Part shown: positions 43,702 through 54,563 of the stretch, piece by piece
How positions within the stretch are numbered: position 1 is the first letter of the stretch
Layout: each line of letters starts with the position of its first letter
From: Eurosta solidaginis
Lineage: Eukaryota > Arthropoda > Insecta > Diptera > Tephritidae
Reading direction: 5' to 3'
Length of the DNA: 64,000 nucleotides
NCBI RefSeq assembly: GCF_040869045.1
Contig: NC_090319.1
Span: 46,720,779 to 46,784,778 of the forward strand
Translations under genes and position numbers: made by a program
Notes under the pieces: model-generated
Seen by the model: only the letters and a program-made list of their open reading frames with translations
Databases searched by the model: none
What the model was told of the DNA's origin: nothing

Positions 43702-43990
43702 GCTGGGCACACATACTTTAAATGTACGGGATGGAGACAGAACCGACAAGTACTCGATGAAAGAGTGGGCAAAATCACTGTCGTTAATGTTACAGCAAAT
43801 ATTCTGAGGGGACCAGAAGAGAGGTAATAAATCAGAAACTTTCTAGCAGTCACACTCCGAGCAAAAAAGCGGAACCTGAACGCAGGAAAATAGAAAGCTC
43901 TTGAAAAATGGGAACAGTTCTTTAGTCCTCGTGTACACGGTTTCTCTGGAGGCAGTAGTTGTGATGCATTAAACATTTTCCATCCCAACC
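43702..43990 (+). pseudogene. R1-clade LINE relic, right half (outer layer of the nest)
   Basis: It resumes with the duplicated target GCTGGGCA. Downstream text is close to 25350-25640: GTGGGCAAAATCACTGTCG vs GAAAGTGTCCGCAGAC, AGAAAGCTCTTGAAAA vs AGAAAGGCTCTTAGAAA, and the terminal GCATTAAACATTTTCC block of R1-type 3' ends. No open frame. Confidence 0.65.
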
Positions 43991-44635
43991 CGAATTTTGG
44001 CGTTTTGTAATGCGCAGGACAAAACGGACTGGAGATAAATGCAACACAGCAGAACGTATACCATACCATACATGTAAAGGTAAGGAGAAGGCCGATGACT
44101 TGGCAGAGGAGATTGTAACACTTAATAAATCGACAGTAGATGTCAAAATCTGCTTGGGAGTAGTTAAATGGAGAAAAGAGCTACATATCATCCATCATCA
44201 AGCAGGAAAGGCGTGAATGGAAGCAGAGAGCTGCAAAATTTCTACGATCTTGTGCAAACCTAAGACACTAGACTCACAAAGTTGCTCGTGTCTCTAAAGA
44301 GACAATACGTAAAGGTAACGATGGGTATATTAACTGGACACTGACCTCAGGCGTTTTCGCTTAAAAGCTTGGCCTCGTCAGTAACAGCAGATGAAGAAAG
44401 AGCGTGCTGCAGAATAAAAGGGTTGAGCACGTTCTTTGCTTTTGTCCTGCGCCCGCGGGGATAAGATTCCAGCTACTAAAGGCGGCAGACTAGCCAGATT
44501 TCGAGGCTCTAACCTAACCTTATCCTCTTCTCAGTGAACTAGCCCGTATATGTAATAAAGCTTAAAGTGGTCCCCGTACGAGAAAATGCGCGGGCCGTAG
44601 GAAGTTAGATTTTAGTGGGTAGTCATTCTTATTAT
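43991..44635 (+). mobile_element. LINE 3' relic (RNase H type), decayed
   Basis: Bases 44190-44320 match 490-590 (CAAGCAGGAAAGGCGTG, ACAAAGTTGCTC). Near 44430 the sequence encodes VEHVLCFCPA, the end of a C-terminal zinc knuckle, also visible at 50190 (IEHVLCSCPA). It ends with TTAGTGGGTAGTC near 44620, a motif common at 3' ends of R1-like LINEs. At least two fragments may be joined. Confidence 0.5.
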
Positions 44636-44644
44636 TAATATTAC

Positions 44645-44691
<47 letters not shown>

Positions 44692-44692
44692 G
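44636..44692 (-). repeat. (TAA)n 3' tail of a LINE
   Basis: About 57 bp of almost pure ATT on the plus strand. It abuts exactly the 3' end (GGCCTGGAAGC, reverse) of the minus-strand LINE to its right, and a short TAATAATA occurs at the same point at 7836. It is best read as the TAA-repeat tail made by the element, as in I-type LINEs, instead of an independent microsatellite. Confidence 0.75.
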
Positions 44693-46415
44693 GCCTGGAA
44701 GCACTGCGTCATTTGTGCAGATTTATTGTGCACGACCTTTAAACCTAATTTTGTATGTGAAGGCTTTTAATGTATCAAAGTACCTCTTGAAGCTTTTTAC
44801 TCCATATCATGTAGGGACTAAGAGTTACACCACCTCGATGGGAGAGTCTCCGCCTCACCAGAGCAACGCATTTAAAGAGAATGTGAACCTGCGTTTCACT
44901 CTCCAGCTCACAGAAACTACAAGTTTGAGTATCGGATAGATTTAGCTTACTTAGGTGATATCGTAGACCACAGTGTCCCTTATAATACCCAGTGAGAGTT
45001 CTTAGGTCCTCCCTGTTTAGATTGATGAGTTTGGCTGATAATTTGGTTGCAGGAAGTATAAAAAGTTTGGCCTGTATTTGCCCTGGGCAGTCAATCCAGT
45101 GACGTCTGAATTGTTTAGTTTCCCAGTTACTTATAATTTCCCTGGTGTGCGCTTTTCTAAGCCCACAAAAGGGCTCTGGACCATAGAATGCTGCTATAGC
45201 ACCCCGCTTTGCTAGGTAATCTGCATGTTCATAACCTTAATGTCCCTGATATCCGCTAGCCCATCCTAACCTTGTTTTTGGCCCCCAGATGATTAAGGAT
45301 TTCAGTGCAGTTATCCACTAGCTTAGATGTAACTGCGTAGGATTGCAAAGCACGCAGGGCCGGCTGGCCTCCCGACATAATGTAGATACTCTTCGATGTT
45401 GAGCCTCTCCGCAGACGCTCTTTACCACAGACCTCTATTGCATGGATTTCTGCCTGAAATATGGTGGGGTAGCATCGCATTTGTACCGATTTCTTGAAGT
45501 ACTGCCCATAGAAGCCAGCTCTCGTTTTTCTGTCATCGAATTTCGATCCATCCGTGAACCAGATCTCTAAGGCAAGGTCATTATAGGGATTCTCTGTTTC
45601 TCAGTGGGTCCTGTCCAAAATGGGCACTTCAAAGTTCCATGAGATTCTGAGCTAAGGAGACATTACGTCACGCAGTTGTAATGTTCGATTTCCTATGAAT
45701 TTTGTTATTACTTTCATATGCCCTATCATGGCTTCAGCTCCGAAATATTTGAAAGTCTTAGTGCGCCTATTGTTGCCTCTTTCTCTATCAGAATTGGGAA
45801 GGGAGGTATTCCCACTAAAGCACTAAGTGCATCAGCAAGGGCCGTTCTCATCGCACCAATGCAAACTAGTCGATGCAGATTTCTTAGTTTTGCTGTTGCC
45901 ATTCTTTGCGTGGTCTTCTGCCACCAAATTAGGGAAACATAGGTAACTGTTGGCATTACAAGTGTATTAAATGTCCAGTATACCATTTTTGGAGATATTC
46001 CCCATGCTTTGCCGTAGAGTCGAGTACAGGCGAAGAAATATCTTGTTGCTTTGTTTAGGATAGCATCCAATTGAGCATTTCACGTGAGGGTTCTATCCAG
46101 TGTGACCCCTAAGTAGTTTGCCTCCATTAATAATTATATTTTTGTAGCACCCAAGGATGGCTCTTGGATTGATGCTTTCCTTCTTGAGGTGAAAGCACTA
46201 TGAAAATTTTGTTAGGATTGATAGACAATCCTTTGGTATCGCACCACCTCTCTATGATGCGAAGGGCTTGTTTCATGTGATCTGATATGGTTTCCTCGTA
46301 CATCACTGTGATGCAAATAACTAGGTCATCTGGGTAGTTCTTATTAGAGGAAGGCAGTCCTACAATTGGAAGGAGGTTTACACTCGGAGAATTTCCTCCT
46401 TCCACCAAACTAAAA
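44690..46415 (-). pseudogene. I/LOA-like RNase H LINE, ORF2 relic with TAA tail
   Basis: On the minus strand from 46410: YPDDLVICI (YADD box with P), GLSINPNK, RT thumb (GISPKMVYWTFNTLVMPTVT; LVCIGAMRTALADALSALVG at 45850), FTDG near 45550, then RNase H with FQAEIHAIEVC, SGGQPAL (a changed SDSQ box) and LGAKNKV. The C-terminal knuckle C-x2-C with ESETQVH lies near 44915. Stops and frame changes throughout; the endonuclease and first RT motifs are missing. Partial copies: 722-925, 7845-8140, and 10200-10422 plus 13955-14430. Confidence 0.8.
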
Positions 46416-46609
46416 AAAAAAACCTTAGTCTCAACGCGCAGAAATATTCAAGAAGTAGTCGGTATGGCATTGGCTTGTGTAACAAGTTTTAATGGATTTT
46501 AACTCATTGATGCTGTTTGCTATAACTTATTAAAATGTTTCTAGATTCATTATTTTCTCTACAATTAATTGAAGGATATCATTCATTGCTATGCAATAAA
46601 ACCAATGTA

Positions 46610-47393
46610 CACTGAAAATAAAAAGGCTGGTAAAATCAACCGAAATACGTGTCAATTCAACCGAAATTTCTTTAAATTTGTATCCATCCCAACAAGATGT
46701 TGAATCAACTGCGCACAAATCTTTGATTCGAAATTGACCGTTTTAGTAGTCGAATGAACAAAAAAAGTTGTTGCGACAGCTTTGTACGAAAGTACCTATG
46801 CTGCGGCATTTGCAAGGCAGATAAGTTTTCACTGAGATTTTTTCGTGGCAGAAATACACCCGGAGTGCTTGCCGAACAGTGCCGAGGGGCGACCCCGCTT
46901 AGGAAAAATTTCTTCTAATTGAATAACCTTATTTCTAAAATTTTAATATTGCTTTGCCCGGGGTGTGAACATAGGGCATTCGGTGTGGTAGGCGGAGCAC
47001 GCTACCATCACACCACGGCGGCCGCCATATATATACGTAAATATGTGCATGCATATAGTACACAGCATACATAAGTACAAAGTAGAGAGCGCATTCAGCG
47101 TAAGATTCTCTTTGCAATTTGCTCATGTATTGAGTTTTGATCGCTGTTGAAATGACCAGTGAGATCAGTTGTGTTAACAAAAAAATCAGTTAGATTGACT
47201 GAGAATCTGTCACTTTTACAGAATTTTGTTAACTTAAGAGCGACAATTTCTCTTCTGTTGAAATGACGAAACTAATTTGTTCGCTTAACAAATAACTCGG
47301 TCAAATTAACCTTAAATAATTTCACCGAATTTTTGTTAAGTCAAGAAGAACAGAACCGATTTGTTGATTTTGGTAGCACCATTTCTTTCAGTG
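46610..47393. mobile_element. 784-bp MITE with CACTGAAA ends and TA flanks
   Basis: The left end CACTGAAAATAAAAAGGC and the complement of the right end, CACTGAAAGAAATGG, match imperfectly over about 40 bp. TA stands on both outer sides (46608-46609, 47394-47395). The internal sequence has repeated TCAACCGAAAT, GTTAACAAAAAA and GTTGAAATGACGAAA phrases. It encloses a SINE at 46830-47030. TA flanks suggest a Tc1/mariner-type mechanism, but this rests on two bases. Confidence 0.65.
46830..47030 (-). mobile_element. tRNA-derived SINE, copy 2 (inside a MITE)
   Basis: On the minus strand the head runs GGCGGCCGCCGTGGTGTGAT then GGTAGCGTGCTCC (A-box region). After CACACCGAATGCCC comes GTTCACACCCC (B box), followed by the body GGGCAAAGCAATATTAAAA. 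The A box and most of the B box are intact. It matches 61776-62120, but the 5' half of the body is missing. Confidence 0.8.
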
Positions 47394-47395
47394 TA

Positions 47396-48417
47396 ACTGC
47401 TACATAGAAATAAGTCTAAGGTTTTGTTGAAGTATTAGTCAATACATATAGCAACACAATAGCAAAGCAAGTGAAATGTAAGTGAGAAAAATATAATTAA
47501 GAAATCCAACCAAGGACACGCTGCGACATAGTTGACATCTATAATAAGCAGGAAGGAAATAAAAACTATTCAAATTCGAAAAATATAATAAGGAAAATAC
47601 AAATGCAATCGTGATGTAATTCCCAGCTGTAAACTGGAGGGTTTGTGCCGTCATTGTCGTCGTTGCCTAGGCACTCCGTTACTTTAAAGTTTCCGTTACT
47701 TGCTGTTAAACTAATACCATCGCGCTGCTTCATACACTTAAAAGCGTAGGTGTTTGGGTAGAAGGAGTACGACAAGAAAAGTTGGAAGCATGGCTTATTT
47801 AAAGTTAACAATATGAAAATAATAAGCAGGCATAAGAGTAAGAAAAAAGCAAGCTGAGAATGAGAAAAAAAAAACATTTAAAAAGAAAATATTTTATTGT
47901 TGTATTCAGCTGCATGGTCATGGCAGAAAAGTGCATTTTCCTTTTTAATTTTTTTTTCGTGCGCCAACAAAACTTTCTACATCATAAAATTTTTAATTTG
48001 ATTTACTTGTTAGTGTAGTATTGTAACGCTGGTTACTGATTATGAATTTGGCGGCTGAAAGTTTTTATTGCTCAGCTTGCTCAAAGCTCGTGTTCACAAT
48101 TTGTTATGAGCTGATAATATGCGCCTTGTTATTTAAGTATGCAGGTGTGCTTGAAAGATAGGATTTGAAAGCTTAATTTGAGCTGCCTGCCTTTATGGCA
48201 TATGGAAAGGAATAGATTTACACTTTTTTATAAATATGAGTTTGCTCTAAGAGCATGATTAACCCTTCTGTTAAGTTTAGAAAAACTACACACGTGTTGT
48301 TAATCCTCCGATAGATTGTGGCGTCTGGCCAGACGAGAATGCTTTATTTTCGTGAATAACTTTACTGCTACCCACCCTATTATTTTTTTTTTTTTTTTTT
48401 TTTGGTACCAAAGTTGA
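47396..48417. other. No gene seen
   Basis: AT-rich. The minus-strand frames at 47439-47877 encode hydrophobic, low-complexity peptides from A/T-rich sequence and share no motif with known families. A T-run lies at 48382-48403. Bases 48318-48345 and 48424-48450 share a GCGTCTGGC.A.ACGAG phrase. Confidence 0.4.
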
Positions 48418-49083
48418 TTAGCGTTGTCGTCTGGCTAAACGAGCATATTTTTAAGCCAATAAGTCCTCATAGTTCGTATTCCTTTCAAAATTAATCAGTA
48501 AGAATCATTGTGAATTCATACAAGTGTTTGACAAAAACGTTCACAATAGTAAACAGCCTCGATCACCTGTTCAATCGCTGTTCGATTACTTAAATTATTT
48601 GCTCAATAGTATTTTTCAAAATTTTTTGCAGACGACTGGTTTATTGCATTATCTACATATTTAAAAATGTTTGCTTAACTGGTTGCTCAGATTTTATCTG
48701 TTAACTAGATTTTATAAATGAATAGAAATATGTAGTCTGATTTTCAGTATACACATTTAAAAGAACAGCTGATTTGAGACACAAATGGACAATTCATGGC
48801 AATTCCATTTAATAACCGCGTGCAACAAACAAACCTATCTTCCATTCTCTGGCCATTCGCGACAGCCGTTCTCCCTGTCAGCTATTATTTGACAGATAGA
48901 TATGGCAATGGAGGAATAGAAAAATTGTTCACTTGAATGAATTCACAATGTTAAAAATTCAAACTTTTTTCTGGGTAATCACAGTGCGCGACGAGTTTTC
49001 TTCAACATTTAAATAAAAATTCAAATATTTGTGCATAAAGTTCAAAGTGATAAATTTCATCTGGCCTGGTGACAACGCTAAGA
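48418..49083. mobile_element. Foldback MITE candidate, 666 bp
   Basis: TTAGCGTTGTC at 48418-48428 is inverted at 49073-49083. A second mirrored block, CATTGTGAATTCAT.CAAGTG, lies at 48507-48526 and, inverted, at 48928-48947. The intervening arms are imperfect. No coding capacity and no clear target duplication. Confidence 0.55.
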
Positions 49084-49551
49084 TGTGTTGAAGTTATTCA
49101 CTACTAGTTGGTGGGTTAATATGTGAGGTATCAGAAAAATCTTTTGACTTTTTAATGACACTAAAATAATCTGTTAGGGGAAAAGTTTACACCTAACTTT
49201 GTACAAGCAAATTACTAAAATTACAATGATAATTATAAAATTATGATGAATGGGATATGAGAACGTGTCTGATTGCTAATTAGTAATTATAAACTTACTG
49301 CATTACATATTACAGAAAATAAACATAAATATATGTATACGTACTTATGTATTTCAAGTAAACTCAAATGTAGGCTTTGCTGTTTGAAATAGTTAAATAT
49401 AGTTTCTTAGACGATAATAAACATCACTGCTACTTAATCAAAATCGCACTATTGATTAGAAACAAACTCAAATTCATAAACAAGGTAATAGTACAAAGAG
49501 GGATTTAAATTTTACTATCATTTAAAAATCAAAACGCTAACCATAATATAC
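49084..49551. other. No gene seen
   Basis: Very AT-rich; nothing recognisable. Confidence 0.4.
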
Positions 49552-49738
49552 TTTCTAGTGATGATACGTTGTATAAAATATTATATTCAAAACTATATCA
49601 AAGGAAATAATTAACATGCAAATAAAGATTTTCAGAACTATAACTATTTGGAATTGTAGAAAGGAAGTAATTATACCCACCTGTAGTTAAGCGCATGATA
49701 TTCTAGCTTGAGTCGTACAACCTAGGGCAGTAATGGTA
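49552..49738 (+). repeat. Diverged direct duplicate, copy 1 (partner 50434-50616)
   Basis: Shares ordered blocks with 50434-50616: TATACAATATTATA, AAATAATTAACATGCAAATAA, CAGAACTATAACTATTTGG, CCACCTG.AGTT, CGCATGA and GGGCAGTAATGGTAT. Identity is about 80% by eye. Noncoding. Confidence 0.75.
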
Positions 49739-49739
49739 T

Positions 49740-50150
49740 TGTAACGAATTTAGGGAAATCTTGGTTATTGTCTGGATTATTGTCTGCTAACGTCCAGATC
49801 GCTGAACTGTCAAATAAATAACTCCAATATTCAGTATTGCAGTATTGTATTTTTGGGAGTAGTACAATTATACCTCACCATCACGTATTTCATAAAAACG
49901 TAGTTAAATCAAACTGATTAGTTATTCCTCAGCTTGCGCTGCTTTCGTACTCGCGCGGTTATCTCGTTCGCCAGTTCTCCTAAGGCTAGTCGTTTCACGA
50001 TCATGTGTTCTAGAATAGCTGCACCTCATGCTTGGTTACCCAGCTATATACATGTATATTTGTAGTTTATGCTTTTCTTCTAGCCATGTGCGTGTGTATG
50101 TGTGAATAACTACTTCTTTTCTTAGCTGATTAATAGCAGATGATGATAAC
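49740..50150 (+). mobile_element. LTR-like fragment
   Basis: Opens TGTAACGAATTTAGGG and carries a CAAATAAATAACTCC signal region, then a CT/GC-richer stretch (TTGCGCTGCTTTCGTACTCG). A 5' TGT followed by this signal layout is typical of fly LTRs. No internal domain and no second LTR are visible, so it may be a solo LTR. The 187-bp duplicates lie on either side of this segment. Confidence 0.35.
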
Positions 50151-50300
50151 AGATGTAGGAAGTGCGGGTTGGAGGAGGAAACGATCGAGCACGTTCTGTG
50201 CTCGTGCCCTGCACTTGCCAGGCTAAGACTCCAGCTATTAGGAGTGATACAGCTGTCAGATCTAGAAGCAGCAAGTGGCTTAAGTCCTATCCGGCCAGTT
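50151..50300 (+). pseudogene. LINE C-terminal zinc-knuckle fragment
   Basis: The plus-strand frame encodes a full knuckle: C-x2-C-G-LEEETIEHVLC-x-C followed by PALARLRLQLLGV. That is the C-terminal end of an RNase H-type LINE ORF2. After it comes the TTAGATCTAGAAGCAGCAAG-like block shared with 29680. The rest of the element is absent. Confidence 0.6.
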
Positions 50301-50433
50301 CAACCTACCTACCTAGCTGATGACTACATATGTGTATCTGAGATATTCTTCGTCTCCTTCTGTGTACGTAAGTCTTTCTGCTTACAGTTTTTGTTGTTGT
50401 GGTTATTTACTAACAGCATAGTGATGCTTATAT

Positions 50434-50616
50434 TCGCCAACTTATGTTGTATACAATATTATACTCAAAATAAAATCAAAGCAAATAATTGATATGCAAA
50501 TAATCATTTCCAGAACTATTACTATTTGGAATAGTAGAATGCAAGTTGTTATACTCACCTGCAGTTGAACGCATGAGTTTCTAGCGTAAGTCGCACAACG
50601 TAGGGCAGTAATCGTA
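50434..50616 (+). repeat. Diverged direct duplicate, copy 2 (partner 49552-49738)
   Basis: See the partner at 49552. The pair encloses the LTR-like piece and the LINE knuckle fragment. Confidence 0.75.
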
Positions 50617-50619
50617 TAA

Positions 50620-52510
50620 TCGAGATAGATAGATTAATAATAACAACAACCATAAAAACTACCAAAACATATGAATGTTTATAGTTTTTGTTGTTTGTCG
50701 GCCAATTTTGTTTACATAATAACGATTTCCTTTGGATCATAGGGAATTGCTTACAACGTCTGCTGCGTCAGACAATTCTTCCCCACTGCCCATTGGGAAA
50801 TATTACTTTTGTTCACATTTCTTCTGGCTAAGAATGGATTTGCCTCCTCTTATACTCAGAAGAAAAGTAATGCATGATCTTTCTGCTCGTATAAAAGGGA
50901 AACACTTTTCAATGGCGGCGTGGACTCCCTTTTACTGTGGTAGAATGCCACAGCCGATATATTCAGTTTGGAATCTCCCTTAACTGGGAGAGAGCTGTTT
51001 ACCGATGTCGGCTTTGATAAACCACTCGCCCTTGTTGTTTGAAAGAGATGAAAGCGCGAGCATTAAACTTAGGTAAGATGAGTTTTTTACCAAGTCACTT
51101 TTGGCATAAGACCGATCTTTATAATACCCGTGTGGAACCATCGGACTACATGTAGATAGTGCTGTCAAATAGCAGGTAGTTCTATTACTAACGACAAAAT
51201 TCGTAGGTATAACCAACACTGTTTTCCACCATCTTTGGATACCCGATCTCTCAGTCTGGACCACAACCACCAACATCATCGTACTCTGGGGAAAACTAGC
51301 GTCCTCCGTACTAGAAGTGTTACATCAAAGCAACACCGTTACTGACTCTGTTGCTTCTTCTACTGCATCATCGCTATACGAAGTTTTCGCCGTCATGACT
51401 CTCTGGTAAGGACCAACTTCGTTAATACCCTTTCTAGGAGCGTACCGGTTACTAGTAGTGCTCCGTAATTGCTCTTCAAGGCATCACTGTTACAGACTCC
51501 GTTACTACTTCTACTTCGTCATCACTATACGAAGCATCACCGTTACTACTATCGCCGTTTTATTTCTCTAATGAGAGCCGACGTCAATAATATTCTCTCT
51601 CTGAAAGTCTGCAATATTAACAGTACTCCATTATCGCTCTCCGAGCGCCACCCTTACTAAAACCATCGTTGGTTAGTACGCTATCTCTCACTGTGGATCA
51701 CGGTTTTAGATCGCAACTACTTCGGCGACATTACTTAGGATAAGCCGCCCTCCTACTCTCTCACCCTTTCATCTTTACTTACTTGTATTCGAAATAATTA
51801 TATTGATTAACTGTATATTTTGTAAGGTGGGGAAAGTGAGCCCTCCACTCGCATCTAGATCGACTGATTATATCTCAGCTTTTGATCAAACCCACCTCAC
51901 AAATGTGTATGATTTTTCCCGTACCAACAGTGAAATGCTTCTCTACTGATACAAAGTTTTCTTATGCTCGTGCTCACCATTTACGTATGTATGAATAAAT
52001 ACTTTATACACATTATACTTAACTGAAATTGTTGCACAATGAACGCTTACAAATTATTTTTAATTGCGTCTCATATGCAATGAAAAGTCATCCACTTACG
52101 TGAAAGTAAACTCATTTCAAAAGTTTTCTTAATTACTTTGTATATATTTTTCCTTCATCACATGTTAATTTCCAATTCACTTATAGCATACAGCAATTTC
52201 ACATGGGATATGTAAGTATAAACGTACTTAATTGCACGTACTTAGATATCGATAAGTATGCATATGGATGTATGTGCTACATACTATGTGTAAAAATTTA
52301 TGAATTTGATATCATGTGTGCAGCGATTCGAAAGCAATTTACTTTTAACCTTCATAAGCAAACTTAATTGCGAGGTCTTATAATTTGCGCTATATACAAT
52401 AATAACGTCGGAGCTAATCCATCTTCCACAAATATGACTTCTCACTTGAATGTGGGTAAGTTTGCGGAATAAACATAGTGTGAATATGTATTGACACCCA
52501 GAGTAAATTT
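50620..52510. other. Unassigned; contains one imperfect 155-bp direct repeat
   Basis: Bases 51329-51382 and 51484-51536 share ACCGTTACTGACTC.GTT, CTTCTACT.C.TCATC and CTATACGAAG, with CTCCGTA at similar spacing before each. The composition (51250-51780) is C/T-rich and unlike the AT-rich flanks. Frames are short. No family recognised. Confidence 0.4.
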
Positions 52511-53460
52511 TCATATTCATATTAATATCTTTATTAAGTCAATGGCAAAAGCCCTTACGGACTAGATTTACAATATTATTATAAATTAACTTAAAACTAA
52601 TTAGCAATGAGTTCAAGGAACAGTTGTATTTGCTCAGTAGAAAGACTTAGTGAGTAGCTTAAACAAAGGTCAGGACATCGTAAAGTCAAGATCCAGACTT
52701 CTAGAGATCCGATTAAACTCTTCAAGTTCCCTAACAAGAGCTACAAAATTAAGATAATTAGATCTCCGAACTTCAATGTACAATATATTATAAGAACGGA
52801 GAGTTCTATTGGGAATATTGAAACACATTTTTCCAAGGAGAGCTGGGCATTCAATTATACCAGTGATAATGTCGAAGATAAACCTTAAATTTTGAATAGA
52901 ACGTCTGGCGCCGAGCGGTAAAATGCTGATAACTATGCACCTACCAATATATGGAGGCAACGGATTATCAAAATAGAGAGGTTGACGAGCGAATCGAATG
53001 AATTTGCGTTGAACCCTTTCAATTCTCGCCCAGCATGTGTAGTAAATTGGATTCCAAATGACAGATCCATGCTCTAACTAAGATTGCACTAAAGAACTAT
53101 GCAACATTTTCCTGGTATATGGGTCCTTACAGTCTTTAGCGTACTGCCTTAAAAAAGCTAAACTAGCATAAGCCTTCAGTATGATATAGTTTACATGGTT
53201 AACAAAAGTGAAAGAAGAGTCAAAAATTATACCGAGATAACGAAATTCATTAACGGAAACAAGATCTATACTTGAGATATAGTATGTTGCCATAAGTGCA
53301 CTTATAGATTTAGAAAACGCCATATGACAAAATTAACTTATATTAAGGTGCAGATTAATTTGGTGAGCCCAGGAACTAAGAGATTTTAAATAATCCTGCA
53401 AGAGTAATGGTTCTATTGACAAATTATCCTTCTATTTTAATATATATCTTAGCGTGAGAT
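52511..53460 (-). pseudogene. jockey/CR1-like LINE C-terminal half, copy C
   Basis: Minus-strand frames: FRYLGIIFDSSFTFVNHV (53235), KAYASLAFLRQYAKDCKDPY, LPLGARRSIQNLRFIFDIIT (52890), FNRISRSLDLDF (52685). These match IRDLGVVFDSSFTF and KAYALLAFIKRNDSEFKNPY of copy B and RSLDLDF of copy A. The 3' tail ends GACTTAATAAAGATATTAAT on the minus strand, then ATGAATATGA. One frame change near 53080. The RT core is absent, so this is a 5'-truncated insertion. Confidence 0.8.
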
Positions 53461-53735
53461 TTTGCTGTTCCCCGAAACAATTGGTATTATTTCTGAGAAA
53501 TTCGCCAGTTTGTTTCACCTTTTTTGATTTCATCAAAATCCTTTCACTTCTTAAACCAAAACTAAACCTGTGTTCTTCCTTACAAATAAAAAAATAAACA
53601 CTTGCTGCAATTTACCCACGAGGAGCTTGGCGTCGAGCTTCTTTCCAAATGAGCAAATAGTTCCCGTTTTAAATTTTTCCTACAAAATATTAACGGAACG
53701 AAATGTATATCGATGGTTTATATCAGCTCCGAATG

Positions 53736-54178
53736 AAATATGGCGCATCTGCCCGAAAAGCCTGGCAAAAATCAAAAATTTCATGAAAGCGTTCGATAAG
53801 CCTAATACATGTATTTAATAGAGAATTTTCCATGGATCACGAATATATAACTACTGTTAAACAGAAAATGATATTTCAGGAGGTACAGGCGCTCAAAATT
53901 GATTAATTTTTAACAATTTGTGGTTTTTGTTCTTTTTTGTTGTATTAAAAATTGTTTTGTCTCTAAAAAAACTGTCTGCTACTGCTTTCTTGTATTATAG
54001 CGAAAGCATATTTAATTCTAGGTTGAAATAAAATAAAAAAATTGTTTTTTTTTATAAAAGTTGTCAGATCTACCTGTTTTTCAAAAGCCTATTTTTGGCA
54101 CCTTTTTCGAAAATGGATTGGAAATAAAAAAAAGGACAAAAAAGGTCTCCGTGAAATTTACAGTAGGTATTTACTAAA
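53736..54178. repeat. Right copy of the 0.4 kb repeat, inverted relative to 1-413
   Basis: Mirror of the left-edge repeat: CTGCCCGAAAAGCC at 53750, AATACATGTATTTAATAGAG at 53805, and GGTCTCCGTGAAATTTACAG near 54145. The open frame at 54042-54251 is a chance frame. Confidence 0.75.
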
Positions 54179-54563
54179 TATTCAGTTACCCAAATTCACA
54201 AGGTCTACCTGCGTCCAGCTGCGATTTCACTTTTTACATCAAATAAAGTGAAGCAACCTTGGGTATATACACGCGCCTGAGCAGGTATAGGTAAGAAGGA
54301 GCCGAATTTAGTACGGTCACTTTTGTTGTGGGAATTTGTTAATAAAACCAAATTTTTCGGTTACGAGCTGCATAATATACCTGGAACTCATTACCATAAT
54401 TTGAGCATATAAAGTAATATTTAATACAACGCCCAAAATCAGTCTTTTTCGGACTCTATAGAATAAGGTATTATGTTTATTGAAATAAACATAAATATAG
54501 CTCGCATATTAGTAAGATATACTCGATGGCAATATGTTTCTATAAAACTAAAATATATTTGAG

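Noticed and set aside
47439..47877. Hydrophobic minus-strand frames that might look like membrane proteins
   Set aside because: Low-complexity A/T-rich sequence without a motif, signal or conserved partner.
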